From contig CAVVPS010000006.1 of the NCBI GenBank assembly GCA_963750195.1, positions 34,575 to 98,574 of the forward strand: a DNA stretch of 64,000 nucleotides, read 5' to 3'. Below, piece after piece: positions 19,485-27,175 of this stretch (its first letter is position 1; each line of letters starts with the position of its first letter). The DNA is from AP-15 sp963750195 (GTDB lineage: Bacteria; Pseudomonadota; Alphaproteobacteria; ATCC43930; CGMCC-115725). Under the pieces are notes generated by a model. It was not told the DNA's origin and did no database searches. It saw nothing but the letters and a program-made list of their open reading frames with translations. The position numbers and the translations under genes were made by a program.

Positions 19485-19879
19485 CGCCCGCCTCTCAAAT
19501 TCAATCCGGCGAGAGTATCGATACGGCGGCGCCATCGCAACTGGCGCCGAACTTCGCCCCGCGCGGGCGGCCGACGGGATGATCGGCAGCACGATGTCCG
19601 AGGGGCGCTGCGAAGCGACGAAGATGGGGGTTTCGGCGATGCGCGAGTGATCCGCTTTGCTTTCGGACTCGCCTGAATTTGGGTTGACGTCGAAGTGAGG
19701 GAAGTCGCGCCGATCGGTAACGGCAATCCCGATAAACGGCAGCATAGCCGTGCGCACAAAGTACAACGATCTCGCCGCCCGACGGCATTTCGATGCCGCC
19801 TCCTCTCCGATCGACCAGCCGTCGACGCTTGCCTCGATCCGGCATTTTCGCTACACACCCGCCTTCCCGGAGATGGCGA
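19485..19879. other. Gene-poor gap before tRNA-Val
   Basis: About 395 bases between the start of a secreted-protein gene and the tRNA. Open frames run through it, but none has a ribosome site, signal peptide or recognisable domain. Promoters for the two flanking genes must lie here, but no clear consensus is seen. Confidence 0.5.
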
Positions 19880-19954
19880 GGGCGCGTAGCTCAGCGGGAG
19901 AGCACTACGTTGACATCGTAGGGGTCACTGGTTCAATCCCAGTCGCGCCCACCA
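19880..19954 (+). tRNA. tRNA-Val (anticodon GAC)
   Basis: The cloverleaf folds fully. Acceptor GGGCGCG pairs with CGCGCCC (19944-19950), followed by discriminator A and an encoded CCA. The D arm is GCTC/GAGC. The anticodon stem CTACG/CGTAG encloses TTGACAT with anticodon GAC at 19912-19914. The T arm is ACTGG-TTCAATC-CCAGT. It reads GUC and GUU valine codons. There is no intron, integrase gene or repeat at its 3' end to suggest use as an integration site. Confidence 0.97.
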
Positions 19955-20133
19955 CCCCTAAGAAACGGCACCCGCGAGGCCCTAGCTGACAGTGTCGCGG
20001 TGGGTCGGCTCCCTTGTCGGCGCAAGCGCGAGGCGCGCGGTTGACGCCGCGCCGCGCTTCCGCCAAATCTTCGGCGCGGGCTGCGGCGGCCGACCTCCGC
20101 GCGCGGCCGTCCGTGTTAGCAAGGAGTTCCCGC

Positions 20134-20535
20134 ATGAGCGTGGCTGCAATGAACCACTTTACGGTGTTGAGCGATGACCTCGAGGCCACTCGCCACTTCT
20201 ATTGCGACTTGTTCGGATTCAGGGTTGGGTGGCGCCCACCCTTCCAGTTTCCTGGGTGGTGGCTCTATGCCGACGGCGACACGCCGATCCTGCATGTGAT
20301 CCATCGCGATCCGCTGCCGACGGAGCGCGCGGGGGTGCTTGACCACATGGCGTACAGCGCCAAGGACCTGCCCGGGACCGTCGCGATCCTGAAGCGCGAG
20401 GGCATTGAGTACGAGTTGCGCCGCCTTCCGGGTGGTGGCATCTGGCAGCTATTCTTCAACGACCCGCACGGCGCCAAGGTCGAATTCGATTTCGACAAGG
20501 ATGAGCCGGCGCCTGCGGATCACGCCGCGGCCTGA
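20134..20535 (+). CDS. VOC family (glyoxalase-like) protein
   Basis: A 133-residue single-domain vicinal oxygen chelate protein. The N-terminal MNHFTVLSDDLEATRHFYCD gives the first beta-alpha unit and metal-ligand His. GVLDHMAYSAKDL provides the second histidine and DPHGAKVEFDF the closing acidic segment. The family includes glyoxalase I, fosfomycin-resistance proteins and ring-cleavage dioxygenases, so the reaction is open. AAGGAG lies nine bases before the chosen ATG. It stands alone just after tRNA-Val. Confidence 0.85.
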   Translation: MSVAAMNHFTVLSDDLEATRHFYCDLFGFRVGWRPPFQFPGWWLYADGDTPILHVIHRDPLPTERAGVLDHMAYSAKDLPGTVAILKREGIEYELRRLPGGGIWQLFFNDPHGAKVEFDFDKDEPAPADHAAA

Positions 20536-20630
20536 ATCGGTCCGATCGGCTCCACCCGCGGCGCGCGCTCCCGCATGGTTGTGATTGCCGGAAAGCGGGT
20601 CGCCGGGGCCCGGATCGCGAGCCGGCCACT

Positions 20631-20978
20631 CTAGCCGGTGGGGCCCGGCGGCGGATTGGGTTCTGCCGCCGGCGGAGAAGGCGGAAGACCGTGCCCAAGC
20701 TTGCGGATCGCCGGCAGCTTGCGCAAATTGCGGTAAAGCCACAAGAATATTACCACTTCAAAGATCCCAATCAGACCGTGGCTCAGCCGCCCGGCCCCGA
20801 CGAACACGATCGTGGCCCAATCCAGTATCGGCAGGCACATCACTGTGATCGAAATGGACACCCACAACGAGTGAAGCCGCTGGGTTATGGTTCCGTTGTG
20901 ATAGAGCAGATCCGCGGCGCCGATACTGATCATGCCGATCAGTAGGGTGACGATTTCTGTCGGCAAAATATCCGGCAT
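20631..20978 (-). CDS. Small integral membrane protein
   Basis: A 115-residue protein starting MPDILPTEIVTLLIGMISIG with GGGAG six bases upstream. Hydrophobic stretches occur at about 8-25, 38-62 and 67-83. The C-terminal tail is Pro-rich (PPSPPAAEPNPPPG) and probably cytoplasmic. No known domain is recognised and the neighbours give no role. Confidence 0.55.
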   Translation of the reverse strand: MPDILPTEIVTLLIGMISIGAADLLYHNGTITQRLHSLWVSISITVMCLPILDWATIVFVGAGRLSHGLIGIFEVVIFLWLYRNLRKLPAIRKLGHGLPPSPPAAEPNPPPGPTG

Positions 20979-21238
20979 CGCGGGCTCCCGACCGGCTGCT
21001 GGCGAGGTACGCCGTCGGATTCTGTCGTGGCTATGTTGCGGAAGTGTTTAATCGGGGCCGAGGCGAGCCCATTCGCGCGATCGATGCGATGTGTCGGAGA
21101 ACTTTACAACGGCCTCGACACCGTGAGAAAAAACCACGGAGATACAGTCAATTAGGTGGATGGCATAAATGTTGCCGTGGTTAGCTTTTGCTGGTCGCCG
21201 TCGACCGGCTATGGGCGAGAGACGCAGGAGAACACCTT

Positions 21239-21382
21239 ATGCCGCGGGCGATCCTCCTAGCCGAGCAGAAGCTGCCGCTGTCGACGGCAATATTGTCCAA
21301 CGTCGCGCTGGTATTGCTGATGTGGAACCTGGCACTGCGCTTGGCGCTAGTCGTCGGCAACTGGGCGAGCGTCTCCCTGTGA
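21239..21382 (+). CDS. Possible 47-residue single-helix membrane peptide
   Basis: AGGAG lies eight bases before an ATG that encodes MPRAILLAEQKLPLSTAIL followed by the hydrophobic stretch SNVALVLLMWNLALRLALVV. The in-frame region also extends 51 bases upstream. The good ribosome site and clean hydrophobic helix support a real small gene. There is no homology to lean on, and it ends 21 bases from a convergent gene. Confidence 0.4.
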   Translation: MPRAILLAEQKLPLSTAILSNVALVLLMWNLALRLALVVGNWASVSL

Positions 21383-21402
21383 CGCGCTGATCGGCGCCAC
21401 GT

Positions 21403-22053
21403 CTATTGGATTCGCGCATTCCGCACAGCAAGCGCCATGGCATTGTCGAGCCGGGAGTAAAAGCGTTTTGTCGCAACTGTCGACAGAATCGGAAGATCGC
21501 CCATGACTTCCTTCCAGGCCCCGAGAGCGGAGCAGTCGGAAGGTGCGGACGCCCTCGCTCGCGTTGGCGTGGCCGAGAGGCCCGCGCACATTCCACTGTC
21601 GTGCAGGACGCGGTCCAGATAGAACGCGACGCCCGACACGGATCCGTTGGCGGGCCGACCCGCCTTGACCCAGGATTCGAGATTGCCGATACCCCAATTA
21701 TAGGCGGCGATTGCGTCGGGCCAATCTCCATATCGGTGGTAGAGCAGCGCCAGATAAGCGCGACCCATCGCGCGATTTTGTTCGGCATCGAACCGGTCGC
21801 CGCCGCCGACATCGATCGCTGCAGCCAAACTGACCTGCATCGGTCCTTGCGGGCCGATCGGGTCTGCGCGCCACATTCCCTCGTCGGCGCCATGGCTTGA
21901 CTCGGCGCCGTCGACCGCAAAGGCGACACGATCGAGCGGGTTGCCCGGAACTGGTTTTGCGGCGTGGGGCGGCTTCCGCTCGCCCGCGAAGGTCGATGCG
22001 GCGATAAACTGGCTCAGCAAAAGGAGGATTGCCGCCGCTCGCGAACAGCGCAT
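21403..22053 (-). CDS. Lytic transglycosylase (SLT domain), exported
   Basis: Cleaves peptidoglycan glycan strands to anhydro-muropeptides in the periplasm. The 216-residue protein starts MRCSRAAAILLLLSQFIAAS, a signal peptide. The SLT core follows: AVDGAESSHG with the likely catalytic Glu51, GPQGPMQVSLAAAIDVGGG, QNRAMGRAYLALLYHRYGDW and AIAAYNWGIGNLESW. These match the standard ES..G, GPMQV and AYNWG motifs. A cysteine-containing C-terminal domain without clear similarity follows. A candidate promoter lies 30 bases upstream of the start. Confidence 0.9.
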   Translation of the reverse strand: MRCSRAAAILLLLSQFIAASTFAGERKPPHAAKPVPGNPLDRVAFAVDGAESSHGADEGMWRADPIGPQGPMQVSLAAAIDVGGGDRFDAEQNRAMGRAYLALLYHRYGDWPDAIAAYNWGIGNLESWVKAGRPANGSVSGVAFYLDRVLHDSGMCAGLSATPTRARASAPSDCSALGAWKEVMGDLPILSTVATKRFYSRLDNAMALAVRNARIQ

Positions 22054-22082
22054 GTCGAGATCCGTAAAGGCTTGGCGAGGGC

Positions 22083-22110
22083 AGGATAGCTTGCGTCAGC
22101 AGATGGTCAA
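22083..22110 (-). promoter_or_regulatory. Candidate sigma-70 promoter for the lytic transglycosylase gene
   Basis: On the minus strand TTGACC (22110-22105) and TATCCT (22088-22083) are separated by 16 bases and end 30 bases before the start codon. This is a consensus match only. Confidence 0.35.
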
Positions 22111-22204
22111 CGCAACATTCGGTAAATTTGTGATAATATTGGGTTAACGAAATGCAGATCAATATATAGTAGTCAGATCGGATTGATTCCGCCTATATTT
22201 AGGG

Positions 22205-22231
22205 TAAGATAAACCAGCACGACAATGCTGG
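22205..22231 (-). terminator. Possible intrinsic terminator after the thiolase gene
   Basis: Read on the minus strand, CCAGCA-TTGTCG-TGCTGG is followed at once by TTTATCTTA. It sits 20 bases past the thiolase stop. The stem is only six base pairs and the T tract is interrupted, so it would be a weak terminator. Confidence 0.45.
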
Positions 22232-22250
22232 AACTCCGAGAAGCGTCGTT

Positions 22251-23453
22251 TTACAGCACCTCGAACAGTCCGGCCGCACCCATCCCGCCGCCAATGCACA
22301 TGGTGACGACGACATAGCGTACGCCGCGCCGTTTGCCCTCGATCAGCGCGTGGCCGACCATGCGCGCTCCGGACATGCCGTAAGGATGGCCAATCGAGAT
22401 GGCGCCGCCGTCGACATTGTAGCGCGCGGGATCGATGCCGAGCCGGTCGCGGCAATAGAGGGCCTGGACCGCAAACGCCTCGTTCAACTCCCACAGACCG
22501 ATGTCCTCGATCTTGAGCCCGTGCTGCTGCAACAGCTTCGGTACGGCAAAGACCGGGCCGATCCCCATCTCGTCGGGGGCGCAGCCGGCAACCGTGATTC
22601 CGCGATAGGCACCCAGCGGCTGCAGCCCGCGGCGCTCGGCCTCTTTCGCCTCCATCAACACCGAGGCCGAGGCGCCGTCGGAGAGCTGCGAGGCATTGCC
22701 AGCGGTAACAAAGCGGCCCTCCTTGACCGTCTGCCCATCGCGGAAGACAGGCTTGAGCGCGGCGAGTCCGGCGAGAGTGGTCGATGGCCGGTTGCCTTCG
22801 TCCTTGTCGAGGGTCACCGCGACCGAAGTCGTTTCGCCGGTCTCGCGGTTGTCGATCCGCATCGTCGAGGGGAGGGGCGCGATCTCCTTGTCGAGGCGGC
22901 CTTCGGCCTGCGCCGCCGCGGTGCGCTGTTGCGAAGAGAGCGCGTATTCATCCTGCGCCTCCCGGGTCACCTGATAGCGCTCGGCGACGATCTCGGCGGT
23001 TTCGATCATGGTCATGTAGAGATCGGGCCGGTGCTCGACGAGCCACGGGTCCTGCGCACGGTACTCGTTGCGCTTGTCGTTCTGCACCAGCGAGATCGAC
23101 TCGACGCCGCCACCGACGGCGATCGTCATGCCGTCATGAACGATCTGTTTCGCCGCGGTCGCGATCGCCATCAGCCCCGAGGCGCATTGCCGGTCGACCG
23201 TCATGCCGGCGACCGTGACCGGCAATCCGGCGCGGACCGCCGCCTGGCGAGCGATGTTGTAGCCGGACGAACCCTGCTGCAGTGCAGCGCCCAGCACGAT
23301 ATCCTCGATTTCCGCCGGATCAACGCCGGCGCGGTGCACCGCTTGGGCGACGACGTGGCCTGCCAGCGCCTGCGCCTGCGTGTCGTTGAAGGCGCCGCGA
23401 TAGGCCCGCCCGATCGGGGTGCGGGCGGTCGAGACGATGACGGCTTCGCGCAT
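22251..23453 (-). CDS. Acetyl-CoA acyltransferase (thiolase)
   Basis: A 400-residue thiolase that either condenses two acyl-CoA units or cleaves 3-ketoacyl-CoA. The acyl-accepting Cys90 lies in TVDRQCASGLMAI. The C-terminal active site has NEAFAVQAL, the GHPYGMSGARM histidine loop and the second cysteine in MCIGGGMGAAGLFE. AAGGAGG eight bases before MREAVIVSTARTPIG fixes the start. No other beta-oxidation or PHB genes are adjacent, so direction in vivo is unclear. It is divergent from the beta-lactamase-family gene across about 100 bases. Confidence 0.95.
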   Translation of the reverse strand: MREAVIVSTARTPIGRAYRGAFNDTQAQALAGHVVAQAVHRAGVDPAEIEDIVLGAALQQGSSGYNIARQAAVRAGLPVTVAGMTVDRQCASGLMAIATAAKQIVHDGMTIAVGGGVESISLVQNDKRNEYRAQDPWLVEHRPDLYMTMIETAEIVAERYQVTREAQDEYALSSQQRTAAAQAEGRLDKEIAPLPSTMRIDNRETGETTSVAVTLDKDEGNRPSTTLAGLAALKPVFRDGQTVKEGRFVTAGNASQLSDGASASVLMEAKEAERRGLQPLGAYRGITVAGCAPDEMGIGPVFAVPKLLQQHGLKIEDIGLWELNEAFAVQALYCRDRLGIDPARYNVDGGAISIGHPYGMSGARMVGHALIEGKRRGVRYVVVTMCIGGGMGAAGLFEVL

Positions 23454-23556
23454 GTTATCCTCCTTGGGCAGTGCCCGAGCGCTGCTCGCGATAGATAGTA
23501 GAAATCTTTCGGTGTCATGTAGCATCGCCTCTCGTGACTCTTTTGGGGAGATCGCC

Positions 23557-24670
23557 ATGCCCGACGCTTATCCGCTGACCGAAGCCGATCCGGCCAAGCT
23601 CGGCTTTGCCGCCAAGCCGCTGCAGCATCTCGACTGGCTGATCCGCCAGCATATCGAGGAAGGCCGCTATCCCGGCGCGCAGATCGCGCTGGCCCGGCAC
23701 GGGCAATTGGCGCTGTTCCGCAGCTACGGCGATGCCAAGACCGAGCCGGAGAAGCAGCCGGCGACCGGCGAGACCCTGTTCTTGCTGTTCAGCCAGACCA
23801 AGGTGCTGACCAGCTCCGCGGTATGGGCGTTGATCGAGGAGGGACGGCTCTCCTTCATGGACAAGATCGCCGATCACCTGCCGGAATTCGCCAAGCGCGG
23901 CAAAGGCGAGATCACCCTGCACCAGGTGATGACGCACCAAGGTGGGTTCCCCTCAGGCGACGTGACCCAGGCGACCTGGACCGACCATGCCCGGATGCGC
24001 GCCGAAGTGTGCGACTTCTCGCTCGACTGGACGCCGGGGACGCGGCTGCAATATCACCCGCGCGCGGCGCATCTGACCCAGGCGATGGTGATCGAGGCGG
24101 TCACCGGCCAGGACTACCGCGACGTGATCCGGGAAAAGGTCCTGGCGCCGCTCGGGCTCGCCAATGACATCTTCGTCGGCGTGCCGGCGAAGGAGCAGGG
24201 GCGCTGCGCCGACACCTACGCGGCCGGAGCCGCGCGACAACTCGCCCGAGTTCAAAGCCGCCGGGATGCCGAGCGGCGGCGGCTATGCGACGGCGCGCGG
24301 CATGGCGGCGTTCTACCAGATGCTGCTGGGCGGCGGCCGCCTCGGCGATGTGCGAATGTTTTCGCCGCGGCTAATCAGCTACGTCACCCGCAGCCACACC
24401 GGCGAGCGCGGCGACGACGCGATGGGCGGCATCCCGATGCATCGCGGCCTCGGGCCCCATGTGCGCGGCGATAGCGACCGCATCCGCGGTCTCGGCGCAA
24501 TCGCGGCACCGCAGACCTTTGGCCATGGCGGCGCCGGGACCTCTTACTCGTGGGCCGACCCGACGAGCGGGGTGTCGTTCACCTATATCACCAACTTCGT
24601 GGCGCCCGACCCGTTTCATTCGGCCCGGCTCGACCGGGTCGCCAACCTCGTCCACGCCGCAATCGACTGA
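23557..24670 (+). pseudogene. Serine beta-lactamase/esterase family gene with one frameshift
   Basis: The first frame starts MPDAYPLTEADPAKLGF after GGGGAG and carries the SxxK nucleophile motif SQTK (Ser79-Lys82) of class C beta-lactamase-like hydrolases and esterases. Near GRCADTYA the frame is lost; the family sequence resumes one frame over as PEPRDNSPEFKAAGMPSGGG and runs to the C-terminal FGHGGAGTSYSW, the HxG-type motif. Deleting one base from GCGGCCGG at about 24221-24226 gives an uninterrupted 370-residue protein. It is therefore either freshly broken or mis-sequenced. No signal peptide is seen, so an intracellular esterase-like role is likelier than antibiotic resistance. Confidence 0.85.
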
Positions 24671-24696
24671 GCGTGAAACCGGAAAGATCCGCTATG

Positions 24697-24784
24697 TTTC
24701 GTCGTTCTCGCGCGAGCGGGAGCCCAGGGCGGGGGCTCCGTCAGGCGGCCTCTGGACCCCCGCTTTCGCGGGGGCGACGAAAAG
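24697..24784. repeat. Inverted palindromic repeat doublet (REPIN-like)
   Basis: Two related hairpin units lie head to head. The right unit has a CCCCCGC-TTTC-GCGGGGG hairpin (24757-24774) followed by GCGACGAAAAG. The left unit, TTTCGTCG then CTCGCGCGAGCGGGAG, is a diverged inverted copy. Together they fill most of the 147-base gap between the broken esterase gene and the oxidoreductase. The layout is like REP/REPIN intergenic elements; no RAYT transposase gene is in the window. Confidence 0.65.
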
Positions 24785-24817
24785 ACACGCTTCGGTTTTT
24801 CATTAGCTAATCGAGCC

Positions 24818-26149
24818 ATGGCGCCGCGCGTCGATCCGGTTCGTTCTGATGAGGCGCTACCGGCGCGCGTCGATGTTGTGATCATCGGCGGCGGCATCAT
24901 CGGCGCCAGCGCGGCGCTGTTTCTCGCCGAAAAGGGCGTCTCGGTCGCGCTGTGCGAGAAGGGGCACATCGCCGGCGAACAGTCGAGCCGTAATTGGGGC
25001 TGGTGCCGCAAGATGGGCCGCGATCCGCGCGAAATTCCGCTGATCATCGAGAGCCTGCGGCTATGGCAGGGCATGAACCAGCGGGTCGAGGCCGAAACCG
25101 GCTTTCGCCAGTGCGGCATCATGTATCTCGCCGAAAACCCGGCCGAGCTCGCACAGCTCGAGGGTTGGCTCGATCACGCCCGGCAATACCAGCTCGACAC
25201 CCGCCTCTTGACCCGCACTGAAGCTGGGGAGCTGATGCCGGGCCTGACCGGCGACTGGGCCGGCGCGCTCTACACCGCCAGCGACGGCAAGGCCGAGCCG
25301 CAGCGGGGGGCGCCGGCGATCGCCGAGGCGGCGCGGCGACGCGGTGCGGCAATCGTGACCCAATGCGCGGCGCGCGGCATCGAAACCGCCGGCGGACGGG
25401 TCTCGGCTGTGGTCACCGAGAAAGGCCGCATCGCCTGTGCCTCGGTCGTGCTCGCTGGCGGCGCTTGGTCGCGGCTGTTCTGCGGCAATCTCGGAATCGA
25501 ATTGCCCCAGCTTAAAGTGCTGGCCTCGGTGATGCGCACCGCGCCCATCGCGGGCGGCCCCGAAATCTCGGCGTCGGGCGGCTTGTTCGGGTTTCGCAAG
25601 CGGATGGACGGCGGCTATACCGTGGCGACCCTCGGGGTGCGCACAATCGACCTCGTCCCCGACAACTTTCGGCTGTTTCGCGAATATCTGCCGGCAGCAC
25701 GGCTGCATTGGAAGAAATTGCGGTTCCGGGTCGGCCGGCGCTGGGTCGAAGAGTGGCGGATGCCGCGGCGCTGGGCGTTGGATCAGGTCACGCCGTTCGA
25801 GGCGCTGCGCACACTCGACCCCGAGCCCGACGAATTCGTCCTCGATCGCGCCAAGGCCGCTGTGGCCCAGGCCTTTCCGCTATTCCGCGACATGGTCGTG
25901 GCGGAGAGCTGGGGCGGGATGATCGACGTCATGCCCGACGCGATCCCGGTGATCTCGCCGGTGGCGAGCCTGCCCGGATTCTTCATCGCGACCGGCTTTT
26001 CCGGACACGGTTTCGGGATCGGTCCCGGCGCTGGAAGGCTCGTGGCCGACATGGTCGCGGGCGACCCGACCCTGGTCGATCCGGCGCCGTTCCGCCTCAG
26101 CCGCTTCACCGACGGCTCGAACCCGCTCCCCCACCCGCTGGCCAGCTAA
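24818..26149 (+). CDS. FAD-dependent oxidoreductase (DAO family)
   Basis: A 443-residue flavoenzyme with an N-terminal dinucleotide-binding VVIIGGGIIGASAALFLAEKG and a C-terminal FIATGFSGHGFGIGPGAGRL that closes the FAD site, as in D-amino-acid oxidase, sarcosine oxidase and related amine oxidases. SSRNWGWCRKMGRDP follows the FAD-binding region. Substrate is unknown; amino acids or N-methylated amines are typical. It is convergent with the formyltransferase gene, 17 bases apart. The start is the ATG giving MAPRVDPVRSDEALP. Confidence 0.9.
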   Translation: MAPRVDPVRSDEALPARVDVVIIGGGIIGASAALFLAEKGVSVALCEKGHIAGEQSSRNWGWCRKMGRDPREIPLIIESLRLWQGMNQRVEAETGFRQCGIMYLAENPAELAQLEGWLDHARQYQLDTRLLTRTEAGELMPGLTGDWAGALYTASDGKAEPQRGAPAIAEAARRRGAAIVTQCAARGIETAGGRVSAVVTEKGRIACASVVLAGGAWSRLFCGNLGIELPQLKVLASVMRTAPIAGGPEISASGGLFGFRKRMDGGYTVATLGVRTIDLVPDNFRLFREYLPAARLHWKKLRFRVGRRWVEEWRMPRRWALDQVTPFEALRTLDPEPDEFVLDRAKAAVAQAFPLFRDMVVAESWGGMIDVMPDAIPVISPVASLPGFFIATGFSGHGFGIGPGAGRLVADMVAGDPTLVDPAPFRLSRFTDGSNPLPHPLAS

Positions 26150-26166
26150 CGACCAGCGGTTGCGTG

Positions 26167-27090
26167 CTACCCGCCGAGAATCGTTCCGGCGGCAATGCCG
26201 GCTTCGCTCGAGGCGATCTTGGGGCCGGCGTCGAGGCGCACCCGCGAGACTTCGACACAGCCGCCTTGGGCCAGTATGCGCAGCCCCTCGGGACCGGCCG
26301 AGACGATCTCGCCGATCTTCTTGCCGCGCACCGAGCCAAAGGTCGGGGCGGTGATCTTCTTCGCGTCGAACAGATAGAGCTTTTGCTCGCCGAGCGTGGT
26401 CCAGGCACCGGGCGCTGGATTGCAGCCGCGGATCAAGTCGTAGATGAAATCGACATGGTTCGCCCAGTTGATCTTTGACTCGGCGTCGCGCACCCAGCCC
26501 TCGTAAGTGGCGCGGCTCTCGTCCTGGGTGGTTTCGGTCGCCCGGCCTTTGACAACCAGATCCGCCGCCTCGACCAAAGCCTCGACCCCGAGCGGAAAAA
26601 TTTTGTCGAAATATAGCGAGCCTGCGGTGTCGTCGGGGCCGATCGGGATGCGCCTTTGCAGGATGACCGGCCCTTCGTCGAGGCCGGGGGTCGGGCGGAA
26701 GATCGACAGCCCGGTCTCGTTGCGCCCGCGAATGATTGCCCACGGGATCGAGGACGGCCCCCTGTGCAACGGTAGCAACGAGGGATGGAACTGGATCATG
26801 CCGTGCTTGGGGATGGCGCAGAATTCGGGAGGCGCGAACAGCAGCACATAGGCCATGACGCCGAGATCGGCCTTGAGGTCAGTCAGCGCCGCTTGCGCCT
26901 CGTCGCTCGAATATCGGGCGAAACGGTGGACCGTCAGCTTGCGCTCCTCGGCGGCGACGACGAGCGGATCGGGTCTGGCGCCCGGCCTGTCCGGCGCCGC
27001 GAAGACGCCGGCGACCTCGTCGCCGCGCGCAATGAAGGCGTCGAGCACGGCCTTGCCAAAGGCCTGCTGGCCGACGATGACGATGCGCAT
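26167..27090 (-). CDS. Formyltransferase family protein (10-formyl-THF hydrolase-domain-like)
   Basis: A 307-residue two-domain protein beginning MRIVIVGQQAFGKAVLDAF. The formyltransferase motif FHPSLLPLHRGPSSIPWAI is followed by PTPGLDEGPVILQ, which supplies the catalytic aspartate. The asparagine found in Fmt (INxH) is replaced (IQFH), so it resembles the hydrolase domain of 10-formyltetrahydrofolate dehydrogenase more than initiator Met-tRNA formyltransferase. A C-terminal OB-like domain seems present. GGAGGG lies before the ATG. Likely role: formyl transfer from, or hydrolysis of, 10-formyl-THF. Confidence 0.82.
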   Translation of the reverse strand: MRIVIVGQQAFGKAVLDAFIARGDEVAGVFAAPDRPGARPDPLVVAAEERKLTVHRFARYSSDEAQAALTDLKADLGVMAYVLLFAPPEFCAIPKHGMIQFHPSLLPLHRGPSSIPWAIIRGRNETGLSIFRPTPGLDEGPVILQRRIPIGPDDTAGSLYFDKIFPLGVEALVEAADLVVKGRATETTQDESRATYEGWVRDAESKINWANHVDFIYDLIRGCNPAPGAWTTLGEQKLYLFDAKKITAPTFGSVRGKKIGEIVSAGPEGLRILAQGGCVEVSRVRLDAGPKIASSEAGIAAGTILGG

Positions 27091-27175
27091 CTCGCTCCCT
27101 CCGACTTGCAATACTTCGATCGTGTGGCACCGCTCCGGCCTCGGGCGGCGACACCATCGTCGAGGGCGTAGAGTT

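Noticed and set aside
19880..19954. tRNA-Val as an integration site for a genomic island
   Set aside because: No integrase gene and no repeat of the tRNA 3' end were found in the neighbourhood.
22350..23498. Plus-strand open frame of about 380 codons
   Set aside because: Antisense to the thiolase gene, without a ribosome site or motif.
23557..24670. Antibiotic resistance beta-lactamase
   Set aside because: The SxxK and HxG motifs are those of the broad class C/esterase family, there is no signal peptide, and the gene is frameshifted, so resistance is not supported.
26167..27090. Initiator Met-tRNA formyltransferase (fmt)
   Set aside because: The active-site asparagine context differs and the usual def neighbour is absent; a 10-formyl-THF hydrolase-domain-like enzyme fits better.
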